Of a DNA stretch of 64,000 nucleotides, positions 63,804 through 64,000 are shown piece after piece. Under the pieces are notes generated by a model that did no database searches, was not told the origin of the DNA, and was given only the letters and a program-made list of their open reading frames with translations. Source of the stretch: Xiphydria camelus (taxonomy: Eukaryota; Arthropoda; Insecta; Hymenoptera; Xiphydriidae). The position numbers and the translations under genes were made by a program. Every line of letters starts with the position of its first letter. Positions within the stretch are counted from its first letter, which is position 1. The stretch lies in contig OY783195.1 in assembly GCA_963678675.1 (NCBI GenBank), positions 15,934,264-15,998,263 of the forward strand. Direction: 5' to 3'.

Positions 63804-64000
63804 AAATATATATGGCGATAATTTCGTTCCTCAAAAGACGTGAAGGAGAGAAGCGTTGAAATTTCTTTTTGTCGTTTTGTCGTGTTGTCGGGGAAAATCA
63901 TATTACACAGATACGTTATACATGCTTAAGTAACAATATTGAGATTTGTATCTGCTAAATATTTAATACTTAGAAAACAACTGTTTATGTCCTCAAAGGA
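63804..64000. other. Window end, no feature seen
   Basis: AT-rich DNA without recognisable coding or repeat structure. Confidence 0.4.

Overview
The window looks like a transposon-dense, gene-poor stretch of an arthropod genome, most likely an insect and plausibly a hymenopteran such as an ant (inference). The evidence is the mix of elements: mariner/Tc1-like, piggyBac-like, PIF/Harbinger-like and MULE-like remnants, Helitrons ending in a hairpin plus CTAG, Ty3/gypsy and Penelope-like retroelements, tRNA-derived SINEs, GT-AG exon borders, and no bacterial operon structure. I found no intact host gene. Nearly all recognisable coding sequence is broken transposon protein.

Layout. 1-11.7 kb holds copies of a long LTR-like repeat. 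The second copy (3894-11666, target duplication GTAT) is interrupted by a TIR element carrying a PIN-like/CXC gene remnant (5218-7875, itself hit by a GC-rich solo LTR) and by a CACAGG/TTA DNA transposon (8034-11177). 11.7-13.9 kb has MULE and piggyBac debris. 13.99-19.49 kb is a head-to-tail run of four Helitrons, the last with helicase remnants. 20.7-26.3 kb is a mariner fragment followed by a second CACAGG/TTA transposon with a better-preserved transposase, a SINE and a foldback. 26.6-28.7 kb carries two mariner pseudogenes. 28.84-32.57 kb is a TTAA-flanked piggyBac-like unit built around a large palindrome. 32.6-36.4 kb is a tail-to-tail inverted pair of an EnSpm/Plavaka-like transposase, split by a DD37D mariner and a 1 kb hairpin element. 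38.2-39.5 kb is a 5'-truncated Penelope-like element with a hammerhead-like motif. 40.36-51.12 kb is one Ty3/gypsy element (target duplication AGTC) whose 3' LTR is split by a 6 kb insertion and whose 5' LTR carries a MITE. 51.1-64 kb holds a further mariner, LTR-like DNA, TTAA elements, a SINE interrupted by a hairpin, many MITEs and several long palindromes.

Functionally these genes do not cooperate in a host pathway. They form layers of nested mobile elements whose order can be read from target-site duplications. The most notable points are the long-TIR CACAGG family with arrays of AAGGTCA motifs, the PIN-like/CXC gene lying inside a TIR-bounded unit, the end-to-end Helitron run, the hammerhead-like core in the Penelope tail, and the very high number of long inverted repeats.
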